Assembly (NCBI RefSeq): GCF_000429985.1
Contig: NZ_AUCX01000016.1
Coordinates: 1-64,000, forward strand
Direction: 5' to 3'
Length of the DNA: 64,000 bases
DNA from: Maridesulfovibrio bastinii DSM 16055
Lineage (GTDB): Bacteria > Desulfobacterota > Desulfovibrionia > Desulfovibrionales > Desulfovibrionaceae
Position numbers and translations under genes: made by a program. The notes under the pieces were generated by a model. It was not told the origin of the DNA, did not search any database, and worked only from the letters and a program-made list of their open reading frames with translations. Below, piece by piece: positions 17,676 through 27,251 of the stretch (its first letter is position 1; every line of letters begins with the position of its first letter).

Positions 17676-17709
17676 ACGGAGCGTCCTGCGACTTTAAAGG
17701 GCGTTCCGT
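17676..17709 (+). terminator. Possible terminator after the nucleotidyltransferase
   Basis: The arms 17676-17686 and 17699-17709 pair over 11 positions with two G-U wobbles around a 12-base loop. No clear T run follows. The rest of the gap to 17963 shows nothing convincing. Confidence 0.4.
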
Positions 17710-17962
17710 AAATACTTTTACAGACCTATTACAAATTAAAACCGACCGTCATTCTATTGCCGTTATGCCAAAAATCTGCACAAAAAAACGGTAAAAACGA
17801 AAGAAGTCACGGACTTCGCAGTAATGGTGAAATCCGGCGTAAAGGACAGTCTAAGCCCGACTTAAAATATAAATTTGCGGCTTCGTTTTTAACAGACAAT
17901 TATCAGAATCCATTAGTTGGATTAATTTACATAGATTATAAGCAGATAAGTTTGGAGAAACA

Positions 17963-20842
17963 ATGGACACTGAAACAAAATTTCCCGAGACACTTACCAA
18001 AGATCTGCTGAACCTTAACGAAGCTTCCGATGCAGATTCTCAAGAAAAAACAATCAGGCTCAAAGTTCTGGAAAAAATGCTCGAAGATGAAGATACCGCC
18101 TCAAAAGAGAACAAGCGGCTTTACCGCAGTATTGTAAATTTTCTTCAATTTGAAGGCCAATCCGAAACACTGGCGAACTGGATTATCAGCCAGCACATGT
18201 CACAGGGTAAAATAATGGAGCCGTCTTCAGAGAAGCCTGTCGCTTCTGTTATCATCCCCTGCTGCAATCATGGTGAACACCTGAGGCAGTGCATTGAGAG
18301 TATTCTCATGCAGACTTTCACTCACATTGAAATAATTATCATTAACAACGGCAGCACGGATAATACCCCTGACGTCATTCAGCAGTTGCTGGCAGACTAT
18401 CCCGAGCAGCGAATCAGGTACTATAATCAGCAGAATATGGGCTTAGTGCAGCCGCATAACCGGGCCGTAACAGTAGCCAAAGGTGAATTCATCCTTCCAA
18501 TTGATGCAGCCGATCTTATTGCCCCCGAATTTTTGGAAAGGACTGTCCCCGTTCTGCAAAAAAACAAAGATCTTGGGTATGTAAGCACCAAGACCCTATT
18601 CTTTGGCGAAAAAAATATAGTCCGGCCCAAAGAAAAATTTGATCCCGTCAGAGAGCTGGTTACGAATCAACTGCCAAAGACGACTTTGTATCGCAGAGCC
18701 ATGTGGAAGGATATCAAAGGCTATGATGAAAGAATGATCCACGGGCTTATGGACTGGGAATTCTGGATAAGGGCCACAAAAAATGGCTGGTTTGGAACCC
18801 AGCTTGAGGAGCCGCTGTTTTTCAGCAGAAATGAGGTGAGAATCGATAAAGCCCAAGAGACTGCGGTAAAAAAACAAATTATAAGTCTTCACCCTGATAT
18901 TTATGATGCTTCCAGACTAAGGAGCTGCAAGGAAGAAATACAGACCGGCAACCTGATTCCACCGTCACTGGTCCGCGATGAACTGACTATTGTTCCCAAA
19001 AATTCAGCAGCTCCGGTCAGAATTTCAAACCCGGACCATGCAGCTGAAAAACAGTTGCAGGAATTTAAGGAAAGGATTCTGGCAGTACTTGCCGCCAACT
19101 TCCCGGTATTCAAAAAACATTTTGCAGGAACCGAAGCTGGCAAAGGACCTGAAAACAAAATTGCCGCAATGTTCGGACAGACTACAGGAATTGTCAGTAA
19201 GCTGGTTGCAGCCGGACAGTTTGATGAAGCTATTGATCTGAGTGCCGCCCTGCTTTCCAAATTTCCGCTCAGTATCGACTGCGGTATACTCTTCGCACAG
19301 ACACTTCTTGCAAAAGGGCTGCTTCAAGCTGCTTATACTGTAGCTTCACTCTTCTTTTCCATAAGTCAGGAAAACAAAAAACTGAACAGTTTCATATCCA
19401 GCTGCCTCTGCATCCAGTCCGATCAGCAGGTTGCTCAAAGCACTTCCCTCGGCATGCTTGAAGGGGCGGTGCTCTTCTCTCCTGAATCTGAGGAGGCGTG
19501 GAAAAAACTTTTTGACCTTCAAGTGCAAACCGGTCTGCCTGAAGTAGCGGAAAAGACTAATTGCAAGCGGCTCCAGCGCTCAGCTTCGGTAAATACTGAA
19601 ACACCTAAAGACGACAGAAAACATATCTGGTACGTCAGTAATGCTTTCAGTTTTGCGGAAGGAGGGATGAACGGAGTCTCGCAGGCAAAAATAATGACCC
19701 TTGGAGCACTGCTCTGCAACAGTGATAAGTTCAGAGTAACTATAGTCACCCCACTGACAACAGCTCTACCTGAAGGCATCGCCGAATTTGCCGAACAGCA
19801 TCTGCCGCTGATGAAAAAGAATAAAGCCGACTGGCCTGACATTGTGGCAACCATTCGCAAAGCACCGGTGGGAAACAAACTGCTTAAAGGCAAACACACT
19901 CCATGCCGGGAAATCAACGGAAAAGCCGATCTGGTGATAGTCGAAGGTATCAGAATCTATCCACATAAATACCTTATGGAACTCGGGCTTGATTTTGACT
20001 GCCCGAAACTGTTCATGCATCATAATTCTCCCCATCATTACAGTGGAGAAATAACCGATGCAGGAACTCTTCCAGCTTTTGTAAAAGCTCTGCAAAATTA
20101 TAAATATAACATAAGTGTATCCAGAACAGTTGCCGAGCAGTGGAAAAGCATACCTGAACTTAAAAATCTGCACTGGATAGACATACTTAATTGTATCCGT
20201 GAAAGTGAGCTTGAAAGCATAACCGCCCACTCCAGAGAAGGGATTCAGCAAAAGCTCGGCCTTGACCCTGATGACTTCAATATAATCTGCCTTGCAAGCG
20301 TACAACGCCGCAAGGGACAGGACATTCTGCTGGCTCAGATGGAAAATATTCTAAAAGAAGTCCCCAATGCAAAAGTGACTTTTGTCGGCCCTATCCTTGA
20401 TAACCGTAACGGTCCGGAGATTGTGGCGGCAAGCAAAGGCAAAAGTTATTCACACAGGGTCGAATTTATCGGTCCCAGAAAAAATGCACTGGAATACCTT
20501 TACGCAGGTGATCTGCTGGCTCTGCCATCAAGAGAAGAAGCTCTGCCGCTTTCAATACTGGAAGCTATGGCTCTCGGCAGAACTTCAGTGGCTTCAAAGG
20601 TAAACGGAGTTCCAGAGCTTATCGAAGAAGGAAAAACAGGGTTAATGTTTTCCATTGATACCCCGGATGATCTCGCAGAAAAGATCATCTATCTGGCAAA
20701 AAATCCGGAAGAACTTGATAGATTTTCAGAAAATGCAAAACAAAAATACTGGAACTGTTTCTCCCGTGAACAGCATGTCGGCAGATGGCGTGAAATCCTG
20801 CTTGGAATTTTTAATGACGCTCAACACACTGCGAAGATTTAG
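17963..20842 (+). CDS. Large two-headed glycosyltransferase: GT2, helical linker, GT4
   Basis: 959 residues. After about 90 helical residues, a GT-A domain runs about 91-330: VASVIIPCCNHGEHLRQCIE, IIINNGSTDNTPD, and LPIDAADLIAPEF at the DxD position. Residues about 400-540 are helical and TPR-like (AGQFDEAIDLSAALLSKFP). A GT-B domain follows at about 555-950, with LASVQRRKGQDILL, FVGPILDN and the donor motif REEALPLSILEAMALGRTSV. Two catalytic domains in one chain suggest successive sugar additions. It is cytoplasmic with no signal peptide or membrane segments. Donor and acceptor are unknown. Confidence 0.85.
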   Translation: MDTETKFPETLTKDLLNLNEASDADSQEKTIRLKVLEKMLEDEDTASKENKRLYRSIVNFLQFEGQSETLANWIISQHMSQGKIMEPSSEKPVASVIIPCCNHGEHLRQCIESILMQTFTHIEIIIINNGSTDNTPDVIQQLLADYPEQRIRYYNQQNMGLVQPHNRAVTVAKGEFILPIDAADLIAPEFLERTVPVLQKNKDLGYVSTKTLFFGEKNIVRPKEKFDPVRELVTNQLPKTTLYRRAMWKDIKGYDERMIHGLMDWEFWIRATKNGWFGTQLEEPLFFSRNEVRIDKAQETAVKKQIISLHPDIYDASRLRSCKEEIQTGNLIPPSLVRDELTIVPKNSAAPVRISNPDHAAEKQLQEFKERILAVLAANFPVFKKHFAGTEAGKGPENKIAAMFGQTTGIVSKLVAAGQFDEAIDLSAALLSKFPLSIDCGILFAQTLLAKGLLQAAYTVASLFFSISQENKKLNSFISSCLCIQSDQQVAQSTSLGMLEGAVLFSPESEEAWKKLFDLQVQTGLPEVAEKTNCKRLQRSASVNTETPKDDRKHIWYVSNAFSFAEGGMNGVSQAKIMTLGALLCNSDKFRVTIVTPLTTALPEGIAEFAEQHLPLMKKNKADWPDIVATIRKAPVGNKLLKGKHTPCREINGKADLVIVEGIRIYPHKYLMELGLDFDCPKLFMHHNSPHHYSGEITDAGTLPAFVKALQNYKYNISVSRTVAEQWKSIPELKNLHWIDILNCIRESELESITAHSREGIQQKLGLDPDDFNIICLASVQRRKGQDILLAQMENILKEVPNAKVTFVGPILDNRNGPEIVAASKGKSYSHRVEFIGPRKNALEYLYAGDLLALPSREEALPLSILEAMALGRTSVASKVNGVPELIEEGKTGLMFSIDTPDDLAEKIIYLAKNPEELDRFSENAKQKYWNCFSREQHVGRWREILLGIFNDAQHTAKI

Positions 20843-20985
20843 GAATAAGCAAAAAACTTGTTAATGGTTAAAATATCTTCAATAATAAACAAATCCATGC
20901 GTTTTTCACGCATTGCAACATTCTAAATATCAGCCGATGTCAACGGCAAAAAACAGACTTTAATTGACTGAAAACAGAGAGACCA

Positions 20986-21111
20986 ATGAGCATAAACAGC
21001 AACTTTATGAAATATACAATCAACCGTCAGGCAACTGTGAGAGATGCTCTGACAAAGCTCAAAACCGGGGAAAGAGTATTCACACGGTTCCCATTATTGA
21101 TAATAAAATGA
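20986..21111 (+). pseudogene. Short frame resembling half a CBS domain, stop-start overlap with the NeuB fusion
   Basis: ATG 20986 to TGA 21111 encodes 41 residues. INRQATVRDALTKLKTGERVF resembles the first half of the CBS domains that precede sugar nucleotidyltransferases in nonulosonate loci. The matching continuation VPIIDNKMNLI is present, but in the frame of the next gene, so a frameshift seems to have split it. The TGA overlaps the ATG at 21108 (AAATGA), so translation of this stub may be coupled to the NeuB fusion. It could be a relic, or a leader peptide in current use. Confidence 0.45.
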
Positions 21112-23045
21112 ATCTCATAGCCGAATCCTTTTCTAAACGCCGTGATATTTCAATCGGTAACTTTACGATAAATGATAAAAGTCCCGCTTTTCTGATAGCT
21201 GAAATAGGCAACAATCATAACGGCAGCATTGAACTGGCATATAAACTCGTGGATGAAGCTGTCAGTGCCGGAGCCAATTGTGTGAAATTTCAAATGCGGG
21301 ATATGGAATCACTCTATTCCAACTGCGGCAATTCCAATGACCCCAGCGCAGATCTGGGAACACAATACACTTTGGATCTGCTGGAAAAGCAGCAGCTTTC
21401 AACTAAAGATATGCTGCTGATTTTTGACTATTGCAGGGCAAAAGGAGTTGAGCCGTTATGCACTCCTTGGGATGAAGTAAGTGTTAAGATTCTGGATGAT
21501 TATGGGATGCCTGCTTTCAAAGTTGCTTCGGCCGACCTCACCAACCACGATCTGCTGCGCACTATTGCGGCAACACATAAACCCATGATCTGCTCAACAG
21601 GGATGTCTACCGAACAGGAAATTATTGCGTCTGTAAACGTTCTTAAAGCCGAAGGAGCGCAGTTTATACTGCTGCACTGCAACTCCACATATCCTGCTCC
21701 GTTCCGGGATTTAAACCTGCATTATATGAAAAAATTACAGGGATTCGGAGAATGTCACGTTGGCTATTCAGGACACGAACGCGGTTTTTACGTTCCGCTT
21801 GCCGCTGTTTCACTCGGGGCCAAGGTGATTGAAAAGCATTTTACCCTTGATAGAAACATGGAGGGCAACGACCATAAAGTCAGCCTTATTCCTGATGAAT
21901 TTGCAGAAATGGTTCTGGCGATAAGAACTATTGAAGAATCATTAGGTGACGAATTTCAAGACCGCTCCATCTCACAGGGAGAAATGATCAACAGAGAAAA
22001 CCTCGCTAAAAGTCTGGTTGCAGCCTGCGATGTACCCAAGGGTACAGTAATTACGGGAGAAATGATTGCTGTCCGCAGTCCGGGGAAGGGACTTCCTCCT
22101 TATAAAAAAGCAGAGCTTATCGGCACTGTATCCAACAGGGAAATAAAAACCAGCGACTGCTTCTACCCCTCGGATATAGAAATGACAGCTTGCAGAGCAA
22201 AGAATTACACTTTCCCCCAGCCATGGGGGATCCCGGTCCGTTTTCATGACTGGAAAAAGCTTTCACCATGTTCGAACATGGACTTTCTGGAATTTCATCT
22301 CAGCTACAAAGACCTTGAACTAAATATAGATGATTTTTTCAATGCTGAAAGTAACTTGGATTTTGTCGTTCACAGCCCGGAGCTGTTCGCAGGGGACCAC
22401 ATTTTGGACCTTTGTTCACCGGACGAAGATTATAGACTTTTTTCCATGAACGAATTCAGGAAAGTGACCAAAATAGCCTTAAGGTTAAAAAAGTATTTCC
22501 CCAGAAACTCTGTTCCGAGAATTGTTACCAACATAGGCGGGTTCTCTGACCATGCGTTTCTTGACCTTAAACGCAGAAAAGAACTGCTTGCCAACTTTAA
22601 AAGAAGTCTTGATGAGCTGCGCTCTGATAAGTACGAAATTCTTCCGCAGACCATGCCGCCTTTTCCATGGCATTTCGGCGGGCAGCGTTATCACAATATC
22701 ATGGTTGAAGCTGACGAAATAAAAACGCTTTGCGAAAGTGAAGGCATAAAAATATGTCTGGATGTTTCCCATTCCCAGCTTGCCTGTAACTATTTCAAAT
22801 GGTCGTTTAGAGAATTCATTTCTAAAACAGCCCCGCACACATCACATTACCATCTGGCCGATGCTGAAGGTCTGGATGGCGAAGGCTTGCAGATAGGGGA
22901 CGGTTCGATTGATTTCTCACAGCTTTCAAAACTTATGGCAAAGCTCTCACCGGGAGTCAGTTTTATACCCGAGATATGGCAGGGTCATAAAAACAAGGGT
23001 GAAGGGTTCTGGCTGGCTCTTGAAAAGCTTGAGCAGTACTTCTAA
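21108..23045 (+). CDS. NeuB-family nonulosonate synthase fused to a xylose-isomerase-like TIM barrel
   Basis: 645 residues from ATG 21108; an in-frame TTG at 20964 is possible but adds a segment unlike any NeuB start. Residues about 20-285 are the NeuB aldolase barrel: FLIAEIGNNHNGS, CVKFQM, KVASADLTN, STGMS, HCNSTYPAP, GYSGHE and EKHFTLDR. Residues 295-358 are the SAF/antifreeze-like lid. Residues about 370-645 resemble AP-endonuclease-2/xylose isomerase barrels, with LDVSHSQLAC, HYHLADAEGLDGEG and FIPEIWQGH carrying possible metal ligands. NeuB enzymes condense PEP with an N-acetylated hexosamine; the second barrel may act on its substrate or product. Confidence 0.82.
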   Translation: MNLIAESFSKRRDISIGNFTINDKSPAFLIAEIGNNHNGSIELAYKLVDEAVSAGANCVKFQMRDMESLYSNCGNSNDPSADLGTQYTLDLLEKQQLSTKDMLLIFDYCRAKGVEPLCTPWDEVSVKILDDYGMPAFKVASADLTNHDLLRTIAATHKPMICSTGMSTEQEIIASVNVLKAEGAQFILLHCNSTYPAPFRDLNLHYMKKLQGFGECHVGYSGHERGFYVPLAAVSLGAKVIEKHFTLDRNMEGNDHKVSLIPDEFAEMVLAIRTIEESLGDEFQDRSISQGEMINRENLAKSLVAACDVPKGTVITGEMIAVRSPGKGLPPYKKAELIGTVSNREIKTSDCFYPSDIEMTACRAKNYTFPQPWGIPVRFHDWKKLSPCSNMDFLEFHLSYKDLELNIDDFFNAESNLDFVVHSPELFAGDHILDLCSPDEDYRLFSMNEFRKVTKIALRLKKYFPRNSVPRIVTNIGGFSDHAFLDLKRRKELLANFKRSLDELRSDKYEILPQTMPPFPWHFGGQRYHNIMVEADEIKTLCESEGIKICLDVSHSQLACNYFKWSFREFISKTAPHTSHYHLADAEGLDGEGLQIGDGSIDFSQLSKLMAKLSPGVSFIPEIWQGHKNKGEGFWLALEKLEQYF

Positions 23046-23251
23046 GCTCCACACAACTTAAGCCATAAGAAACTTTAAATTAAAAATCTGACAATTTATA
23101 CCGCTGGAGCCTGATCGAAATGACTTCAGGCTAATAAAATCACACCTACCAGCCATTGCTCTTTAGAGAGCCAACCTCAACAAGGGATATTTTGAAACAG
23201 CCTGCCAGTCTGAAAACAGGGATGGATAACGACTTCATTGCAAAGGAAAGC

Positions 23252-23824
23252 TTATACTTTCTCCATGCAGAATAATTTAATCGGGAATCCCGGCTTGTTG
23301 ATTATTTCAGCTTCAAGAACTTTAAATTTATGATAATCAAGCCCGGCACAAAATGAACGGATTTCTTTTTCTTCCTCTTTGCCGCCATCCTGCCCGGTAT
23401 AAACGGCAACAGCGGTGATTCCCCCGCAAGCCAGCAGCTCCAAAGACGTTTTAACCGCAGGGATGGTTGTTTCTGCTCTGGTAACTATGCTCTTGTCACT
23501 TCCGGGCAGAAAACCGAGATTGAACATGACTACGGAGATGTGCCCTTTATGTTCCGGCCTTATATGGCTGGACATATTCTGATGCCCGTCGTGGACAAGG
23601 GTGTAATTCGCAAACTCAGCTTCATTTTCAAGACGCTCGGCAGTAGCGGCAAGAGCCTGCTCCTGCACGTCAAAAGCATAGACATGCCCGCCAGCGCCAA
23701 CGGCATTGCAAAGGTATAAAGCGTCATAGCCATTGCCTGCCGTGGCATCAACAGCAATACTGCCTTCACTCAGGACTTCGGAACAGATCATCTTTGCAAG
23801 ATTCAATATATTGGTAAGGATCAT
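23252..23824 (-). CDS. mnmM: tRNA mnm5U34 methyltransferase, YtqB/MnmM-like
   Basis: 190 residues, a compact class I methyltransferase. The SAM site is VDATAGNGYDALYL and the catalytic-side segment is FNLGFLPGSDKSIVTR, both characteristic of the former rRNA-methylase family PF06962. YtqB/MnmM methylates the aminomethyl group at wobble uridine 34 of tRNA. It converges with the NeuB fusion and is divergent from kdsD. Confidence 0.85.
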   Translation of the reverse strand: MILTNILNLAKMICSEVLSEGSIAVDATAGNGYDALYLCNAVGAGGHVYAFDVQEQALAATAERLENEAEFANYTLVHDGHQNMSSHIRPEHKGHISVVMFNLGFLPGSDKSIVTRAETTIPAVKTSLELLACGGITAVAVYTGQDGGKEEEKEIRSFCAGLDYHKFKVLEAEIINKPGFPIKLFCMEKV

Positions 23825-24189
23825 TTTATTTTTATCAGTTAAATATTTATAAACATACTCGGCAAAAATGACTAATACCGGTATCAGGATATTTCAAGCC
23901 GGAAGTTCACTCAAACACCACCCGTAGGCCGGGCCGAAAACTATCCTCTATGGCAAGGTGGACAATTTCATAAAGCGAGTAGTATCCATTGCTAAATTAT
24001 TTTTGCTGCTGTTTATCCTTACATTGTATATACAGGTGATAAAATCAGGTTGCTCAATAATCTCGGCACCATCACTTAAGAGCGAATGTAATGATTCATT
24101 TTAAAAAATACAAAATGTCTAAAACAGCTTATTCTTTTCAAAACTTAAAACTTATTCTGTAAGCAGAAGATATTAAAATATTTAAAAAT
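23825..24189. other. Divergent intergenic region between mnmM and kdsD
   Basis: 365 bases with no gene seen. It holds the promoters of mnmM (minus) and the kdsD-asnB unit (plus). The segment 23920-23970 is more GC-rich than its surroundings and could fold, but no known RNA motif was recognised. Confidence 0.45.
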
Positions 24190-25194
24190 ATGACAGACAC
24201 ACAACTTGATAGTTTTATTGCCCGCGGTAAGGAAGTTCTCAGCATTGAAGAAAAAGGGCTTGCCTCGGTCAGGGAAAGCCTCGGGGAAGATTTTGCAAAC
24301 GCCGTTGCGACACTTGCAGCCTGCACAGGCAGAGTAATTATTACCGGACTCGGTAAATCCGGACTTGTCGGCCGCAAAATTGCCGCAACTCTTTCAAGCA
24401 CAGGGACTCCATCATTTTTTCTGCACCCGGTGGAAGGAGCTCACGGGGACCTCGGCATGGTTCGCAAAGAAGATGCCGTCATCGCAATTTCCAACAGCGG
24501 TGAAACCGATGAGCTAAATGCAGTCCTGCCTGCTATTAAATCTTTCGGAACAAAAATTATTTCACTCACCTCAAACAGGGATTCCACCATGGGCAGTCTT
24601 TCAGACATCGTGGTGCAGGTTAAAGTTCCCTGTGAAGCATGCTCTTACGGTCTGGCACCAACCTCAAGCACCACCGCAGCTCTGGCAACAGGCGATGCCC
24701 TTGCGGTCTGCCTCATGGATTATAAGCATTTTGACAGTAAGGATTTTAAAAAATTCCATCCCGGCGGAGCACTTGGAAAACGTCTCACCAAATGTGTCAG
24801 CGAAATGATGCACATTGATAACATCCCATTCGCCAAGGACGGATCAACTCTGGCGGAAGCACTGGCCGTCCTCAATGACGGAGGGCTAGGCCTTGTGGCT
24901 CTGGTTGACGACCAGAAAAGATTGAGTGGAGTAATTACAGACGGCGATATCAGGCGCATCGTCTGCAAAGGTGTTTTCAACCCGCAATCTCCGGCATCTG
25001 AATTCATGATAACAAAGCCCATGCGGGCTTCTTCAGATATGTCTGCGGCTCTGGCTCTGGATATAATGGAAGAAAAGCAGATCACAGTTCTCCCGGTTAT
25101 TGATGACGGCGGATATGTTGTAGGCATGATACACCTGCATGATCTGCTCGGAAAAGGCCGACTAAAGTTTGCTGAAAGCCATAGAGGATGCTGA
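24190..25194 (+). CDS. kdsD: Arabinose-5-phosphate isomerase (KdsD/KpsF/GutQ)
   Basis: 334 residues, full length. The SIS domain is at about 35-180, with GRVIITGLGKSGLVGRKIAATLSSTG, ISNSGETDEL and APTSSTTAALATGDALAV. HPGGALGKRL leads into two CBS domains (about 205-330: VLNDGGLGLVALVDDQKRLSGVITDGDIRR). It isomerises ribulose-5-phosphate to arabinose-5-phosphate, the first step to CMP-Kdo for LPS or capsule. AsnB starts three bases after its stop, so the two are co-transcribed. Confidence 0.93.
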   Translation: MTDTQLDSFIARGKEVLSIEEKGLASVRESLGEDFANAVATLAACTGRVIITGLGKSGLVGRKIAATLSSTGTPSFFLHPVEGAHGDLGMVRKEDAVIAISNSGETDELNAVLPAIKSFGTKIISLTSNRDSTMGSLSDIVVQVKVPCEACSYGLAPTSSTTAALATGDALAVCLMDYKHFDSKDFKKFHPGGALGKRLTKCVSEMMHIDNIPFAKDGSTLAEALAVLNDGGLGLVALVDDQKRLSGVITDGDIRRIVCKGVFNPQSPASEFMITKPMRASSDMSAALALDIMEEKQITVLPVIDDGGYVVGMIHLHDLLGKGRLKFAESHRGC

Positions 25195-25197
25195 TAA

Positions 25198-27153
25198 ATG
25201 TGCGGAATTTCCGGTTTCATTGATCTCACCCGTTCTCTGGACAGTGAAGAATTAAGCAGGCGTGCCGGGCTTATGGGTAAATCCCAGCAAAGTCGCGGTC
25301 CTGATGCAGATGCCCAGTGGGTCGATCAGGAAATCGGAATAGCCTTTGACCACCGCAGGCTCGCAATCATCGACCTGACGGAAGAAGGCATTCAGCCTAT
25401 GCACAGCCGCAGCGGGCGATATGTAACCGTCTTTAACGGCGAGATATATAATTATGCCGAACTGCGCTCGGAACTGGAAACAACCGCAGGCTTCAACGGC
25501 TGGCGTGGTCATTCAGATACCGAGGTGCTGCTGGAAGCAATTGAACAGTGGGGGCTTGAAAAAAGCCTTGAAAGGTTTTCAGGCATGTTTGCCATTGCCC
25601 TGTGGGACCGCAGGGAAAGGCAGCTTTTCCTTGTCCGCGATCGAATGGGTGAGAAACCGCTTTTCTACGGCAGACAGGGAGACACTTTTTATTTTGCCTC
25701 GGAGCTTAAGGCGATCAGACAGCTGGAGAGCTTCAAGCCGGAAATAAACAGGGACGCCCTCTGCTCATACCTGCGCTATCATTATGTTCCCTCCCCCGGA
25801 ACAATTTATAATAAGGTTTCCTCCCTTATGCCCGGAACATGGATACGGGTAGATTATGACGGGACGGTGAGCGGACCTTTCAGCTACTGGTCACTCAAGG
25901 ATTGCGCCCAAAAAGGAGTCGATCTTTCCTTCACAGCTTCCAGCGGCGAGATTACAGACACCCTTGAAGACCTTCTTCTCAAAGTAATAGAAAGAGAAAT
26001 GGTTTCAGACGTGCCTCTCGGTGCTTTTCTCTCAGGAGGAGTGGACTCGTCACTTATTGTGGCCCTTATGCAGCAATGCGCTCTGGCTCCGGTTAAAACC
26101 TTCACTATCGGATTTGACGATAAAGCATACAATGAAGCGGAAGAAGCCGCGAAAGTGGCCGCATATATCGGCACAGAACACACCGAACTTTATGTGACTC
26201 CGGCTGATGCTCTGGACGTAATCCCTAAAATTCCGAAAATCTGGGACCAGCCATTTTCCGATGCCTCTCAGGTTCCGACCCATCTGGTTTCGATGATGAC
26301 TAGAAAGCACGTCACTGTAGCCCTCTCCGGCGATGGCGGCGATGAGCTGTTTGCAGGATACAACCGCCATTTCAAGGGATGTGGTTTATGGGATAAGTTA
26401 GCATCCGTCCCTCCGGGCATCCGCAAATTTACAGCAGAAAGCCTGCAAAAAGTCCCTGCAAACGAGTGGAACGCTTTTTTTGAAATAATTGATCCTGTCC
26501 TTCCGCGTAAACTTAAAATGAGGCTTCCCGGACAAAAACTTCATAAACTTGCAGATGTTATGACAGCTGCGTCTGCCAGAGACTACTACCTGAAACTTAC
26601 ATCCAACTGGTTTGATCCTGAAAAACTGGTTATCAACGGCTGGGAACACCCCGGTCCATATCAGTCTCCAGTAAATCAGCCGGAAACATCATGTCTGACC
26701 GAGTGGATGCAGTTCATGGATGCGGCAACCTATCTGCCGGATGATATCATGACAAAAGTCGACCGGGCCGCCATGGCTGTGAGCCTTGAAACCCGTGCTC
26801 CGTTTCTTGATCATGAAATTGTTGAATTTTCCCAGCGTTTGCCGATGTCCTTAAAAATACAGCATGGAAGAGGCAAAAAGATTTTACGCGATATATTGTA
26901 TAAATATGTACCGCAGCGTCTGATCGAAAGGCCTAAAATGGGATTCGGAATTCCGATCGACAGCTGGCTTAGAGGACCACTCCGGGACTGGGTGGAAGAT
27001 CTGCTTAATCCGGTAAGAATGATGAACGAGGGTTACCTGCATCCTGAACCGATAAGAAAAATGTGGGCAGATCATTTATCCGGAAAAACCGATGCCCAGT
27101 ATAAGATATGGAACATACTGGTATTTCAGTCATGGCTGAGATACTGGATGTAG
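25198..27153 (+). CDS. asnB: Glutamine-hydrolysing asparagine synthase-type amidotransferase (first copy)
   Basis: 651 residues. Cys2 is the class II glutaminase nucleophile (MCGISGFIDL), with NGEIYNY and DRMGEKPLFY in the amidotransferase domain. The synthetase half has the PP-loop LSGGVDSSLIVALM, SGDGGDELFAGYNRH and DDIMTKVDRAAMAVSLETRAPFLDH. It may make asparagine, but AsnB homologues in glycan loci also amidate uronic or nonulosonic acid carboxyls. It sits immediately downstream of kdsD and 99 bases before the PglA-like gene, so a role in glycan modification is plausible. Confidence 0.9.
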   Translation: MCGISGFIDLTRSLDSEELSRRAGLMGKSQQSRGPDADAQWVDQEIGIAFDHRRLAIIDLTEEGIQPMHSRSGRYVTVFNGEIYNYAELRSELETTAGFNGWRGHSDTEVLLEAIEQWGLEKSLERFSGMFAIALWDRRERQLFLVRDRMGEKPLFYGRQGDTFYFASELKAIRQLESFKPEINRDALCSYLRYHYVPSPGTIYNKVSSLMPGTWIRVDYDGTVSGPFSYWSLKDCAQKGVDLSFTASSGEITDTLEDLLLKVIEREMVSDVPLGAFLSGGVDSSLIVALMQQCALAPVKTFTIGFDDKAYNEAEEAAKVAAYIGTEHTELYVTPADALDVIPKIPKIWDQPFSDASQVPTHLVSMMTRKHVTVALSGDGGDELFAGYNRHFKGCGLWDKLASVPPGIRKFTAESLQKVPANEWNAFFEIIDPVLPRKLKMRLPGQKLHKLADVMTAASARDYYLKLTSNWFDPEKLVINGWEHPGPYQSPVNQPETSCLTEWMQFMDAATYLPDDIMTKVDRAAMAVSLETRAPFLDHEIVEFSQRLPMSLKIQHGRGKKILRDILYKYVPQRLIERPKMGFGIPIDSWLRGPLRDWVEDLLNPVRMMNEGYLHPEPIRKMWADHLSGKTDAQYKIWNILVFQSWLRYWM

Positions 27154-27251
27154 AGGGATATTCTGCGCCGTGCTGACATCTGCATCTTTTAAATTTTGTA
27201 CAGCTTTAACAAATATCAAATTCAAGCTGCGGTTCTGCTGAATATATTTAT

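Noticed and set aside
17757-18011. Short frame overlapping the start of the large glycosyltransferase
   Set aside because: Overlaps a supported start in another frame and lacks a ribosome site or motifs.
19766-20305. Minus-strand frame of 179 residues inside the large glycosyltransferase
   Set aside because: Antisense shadow without family motifs.
20964-21107. N-terminal extension of the NeuB fusion from TTG 20964
   Set aside because: The added 48 residues do not resemble a NeuB start, and ATG 21108 is coupled to the preceding short frame.
23108-23132. Seven-bp hairpin between the NeuB fusion and mnmM as a terminator
   Set aside because: The stem is short and lacks a T run; not strong enough to list as a terminator.
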